Shown: positions 62,110 through 64,000 of the stretch, one piece after another
How the letters are laid out: each line of letters starts with the position of its first letter
How positions within the stretch are numbered: the first letter of the stretch is position 1
Source of the DNA: Limnomonas spitsbergensis
Taxonomy: Eukaryota > Chlorophyta > Chlorophyceae > Chlamydomonadales
Reading direction: 5' to 3'
Assembly (NCBI GenBank): GCA_037349105.1
Contig: JAYJMM010000079.1
Coordinates: 806,001 to 870,000, forward strand
DNA length: 64,000 nt
Program-made: the position numbers and the translations under genes
Notes under the pieces: generated by a model
The model's input: only the letters and a program-made list of their open reading frames with translations
The model's database searches: none
What the model was told of the DNA's origin: nothing

Positions 62110-64000
62110 CGGATTCCGCATATCCCCCCTTATCGAAGGATATTGCATCCATCTACAACTTCCCATAATCGCTGGCCGCACCCTTCATGTCCTTAGTGTT
62201 TACTTCCCTCCGGGCTCTAACCTCATTTCACCTGCCTGTCAGAAATACATGGCAGACACTATCCATGACAGTGACCCCGCCTGTGACATCTTCCTCATTG
62301 GTGGGGACTTCAACCGCCACCTCCAATCTTCTCGACCTGATCGCACGTTCCTCTCCTTCCTTGCCTCCAACAGACTTATCCCCATTAATGCTACCACATC
62401 CAAACATCTCACACACATGCCGCACTCCTCTACAATGCAAGCCTCCATGTTGGATGATATCCTCATCTCTGATAATGCTTTTTACCTCTCTGGCCTACTC
62501 CCCACCGCAGTTGAGTGCTCTGTCCCTCTTCAATCCCTCTACGCTCCTGACCACCTCCCCCTCACCTTCAAGTGCCCTCCAAACCTCTTTCACCTCCCCA
62601 TGCACCCCCGTCCTCCCTTGCAACCCCTCACCTCATCACGCCTCCGCAACACACCTCCTCGCCCTTCCAACGCTACACCTCCCCCCCCAACCACCATCAA
62701 ACAGCCCATACCCTCCCACACCTTACAACTTACACGGGAAGCTATTTCTCAGACCTCTCCACTGCCTCCGATGCCTTGCTCGCCCACACTTCCGCCCTCA
62801 TCAACGACTCGGGCGTCCAACACCACTATCAACCACACTCCTCACCCCATGCCCCCCCCTCCAGATTGGACAACTTTCCGTGAACACCTTGTGTCCCTCC
62901 ATATCAAAATTCCCACCATAGTTTCCCGCCACTCCGACATATGTACATCTGCCCTCACCATCATGAAACTGCACTGCCCCACTTCGTCCCATCGAGACAC
63001 TATCGCCCCCCACCCTTCTGGTAAACCATGCTTCCTCCCTCGCGTGGCACAACAACACATCACAGTAAAAACCCAGGAACGGGCTATCCTCCACTTTGCC
63101 CGCAACTTCATTAAACAACTCACTTCCGCCCCCCCCCCTAACGCCACTCCCCTTTTACCATTTTCTCCGATCTTGGACTCCCTTCTCTCCGCTCTCGCCT
63201 CTAACCACCTCCTATCTCCACCACACTCTGTCTCCCATGATACTGACACCCCATGCCCTCCTACTTCCACACTACTACTCCTCCTTCCTCCCTTTCCAGT
63301 TGATTTGCCCCCCACCCTTTCTCCACCATGGATCCAATGGCTCTCACTCTGCGATCAAAAACTTCGGCACATCCGCGTTGACATCCGAAAAACTTTTCGC
63401 ACACATTCCGTTACCACAAAAAATCGCAAAAAACTTATCAAGCTACTTAACACTAACGCATGTAAGGCGCACCAACGTATTTTCCAGGACAGTCCTGACA
63501 CCGACCCCCTCCTTCCCATTGATACCTCTTCAGCCCATTCTGCCTCCTCCTCTCATATTACATCTCTATGGGACCCCACCACCTCTCTTCTTGTCACGGA
63601 TCCTACGGACTTGACCAATGTGACACATGCCCATTTCAGTAAAGAATGGTCGGCTGACCCCCACGTTTCTCCCACTCAACCCTACCCACATGAATCCATA
63701 CCAAACCTTGACAATTTTCACCTCGATTCAAATGCCAAGTCCGCTCGCACCACTTCGACCACACTTATTCCTTACGTCCTTCGGCCCAGTACTTTTAATC
63801 AAGCCATCAAATCCCTGAAAAATAAAAAAAGCTTTTGGCCCTGACGGCATCCCCAATGAACTTCTCCGTATCATGCCACATTCTTTCCATTCATCCTTGC
63901 ACAATCTGTTTATCCTCATATGGATCCTAGGCACCACTCCCACCTCATGGAAGTCTTCCACTACTACCCTCCTCCACAAACGGGGGGATGCCAGTCGGTT
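62110..64000 (+). mobile_element. 5'-truncated Dualen-like LINE copy, runs off the window
   Basis: The frame from 62042 to 63844 carries LINE similarity from about 62125: GYCIHLQLPIIAGRTLHVLS, FLIGGDFNRH and APDHLPLTF of the APE endonuclease, then the linker into RT (PYVLRPSTFNQAIKSLKNKK). It aligns collinearly with 23930-25590 of the larger LINE but is clearly divergent, so it is a different family member. At an A7 run (63827-63833) the frame shifts: PDGIPNELL continues one base over and the copy remains open to the window end. 5' truncation within the endonuclease fits target-primed reverse transcription. Confidence 0.82.

Overview
The window reads as a repeat-dense nuclear region of a microbial eukaryote, most likely a green alga. 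Support comes from genes split by GT-AG introns, a Dualen/RandI-like LINE carrying two kinds of endonuclease (a clade known from Chlamydomonas), a retroelement carrying a DNMT-like cytosine methyltransferase and a PHD finger, and large minisatellite arrays. A prasinophyte such as Cymbomonas is my tentative guess; no single-copy gene here settles it. No bacterial operon, CRISPR array, rRNA or tRNA was recognised.

Layout. 1-12.7 kb: a hAT-like MITE with a perfect 8-bp target duplication (40-316), several minisatellites, the 3' part of one host gene on the + strand (exons 5290-5368, 6215-6342, 9311-9490, 9791-9872) and a PIF/Harbinger-like MITE (12270-12717). 12.77-18.46 kb: a 49-bp satellite with a 1.67-kb higher-order repeat; each higher-order unit carries a pair of near-perfect hairpins. 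18.5-58.7 kb: one retroelement with a second element nested in its 5' repeat and a third nested in that one. 58.7-62 kb: host exon fragments, foldback MITEs and more of the same satellite family. 62.1-64 kb: a second, 5'-truncated LINE copy that runs off the window.

The main structure is a Matryoshka. A Ty3-like retroelement spans 18533-58679, flanked by TATT on both sides. Its terminal repeats are arranged A1 - internal - B1 - A2 - B2. A1 is split by a 22.8-kb element (18784-41596) with 24-bp terminal inverted repeats. A2 (57813-58450) is the uninterrupted empty-site copy, which dates and delimits that insertion to the base. The 22.8-kb element carries two convergent intron-containing genes of unknown function and is itself interrupted by the Dualen-like LINE (about 19.15-31.25 kb).

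The retroelement encodes long Gag-like proteins, a zinc knuckle, a retropepsin, RT and RNase H, then a DNMT-like C5 methyltransferase, an integrase-tail-like (GPY/F-like) segment and a PHD finger. No integrase catalytic core and no tyrosine recombinase was found. A 23-nt sequence abutting A1 is a perfect reverse complement of a site inside A, which suggests self-priming. A purine-rich tract abuts B1. Reverse-transcription logic therefore defines the LTR as B+A, while the integrated ends define it as A+B: the element is circularly permuted, as in split-direct-repeat retroelements. This is the strongest candidate for an undescribed system in the window.
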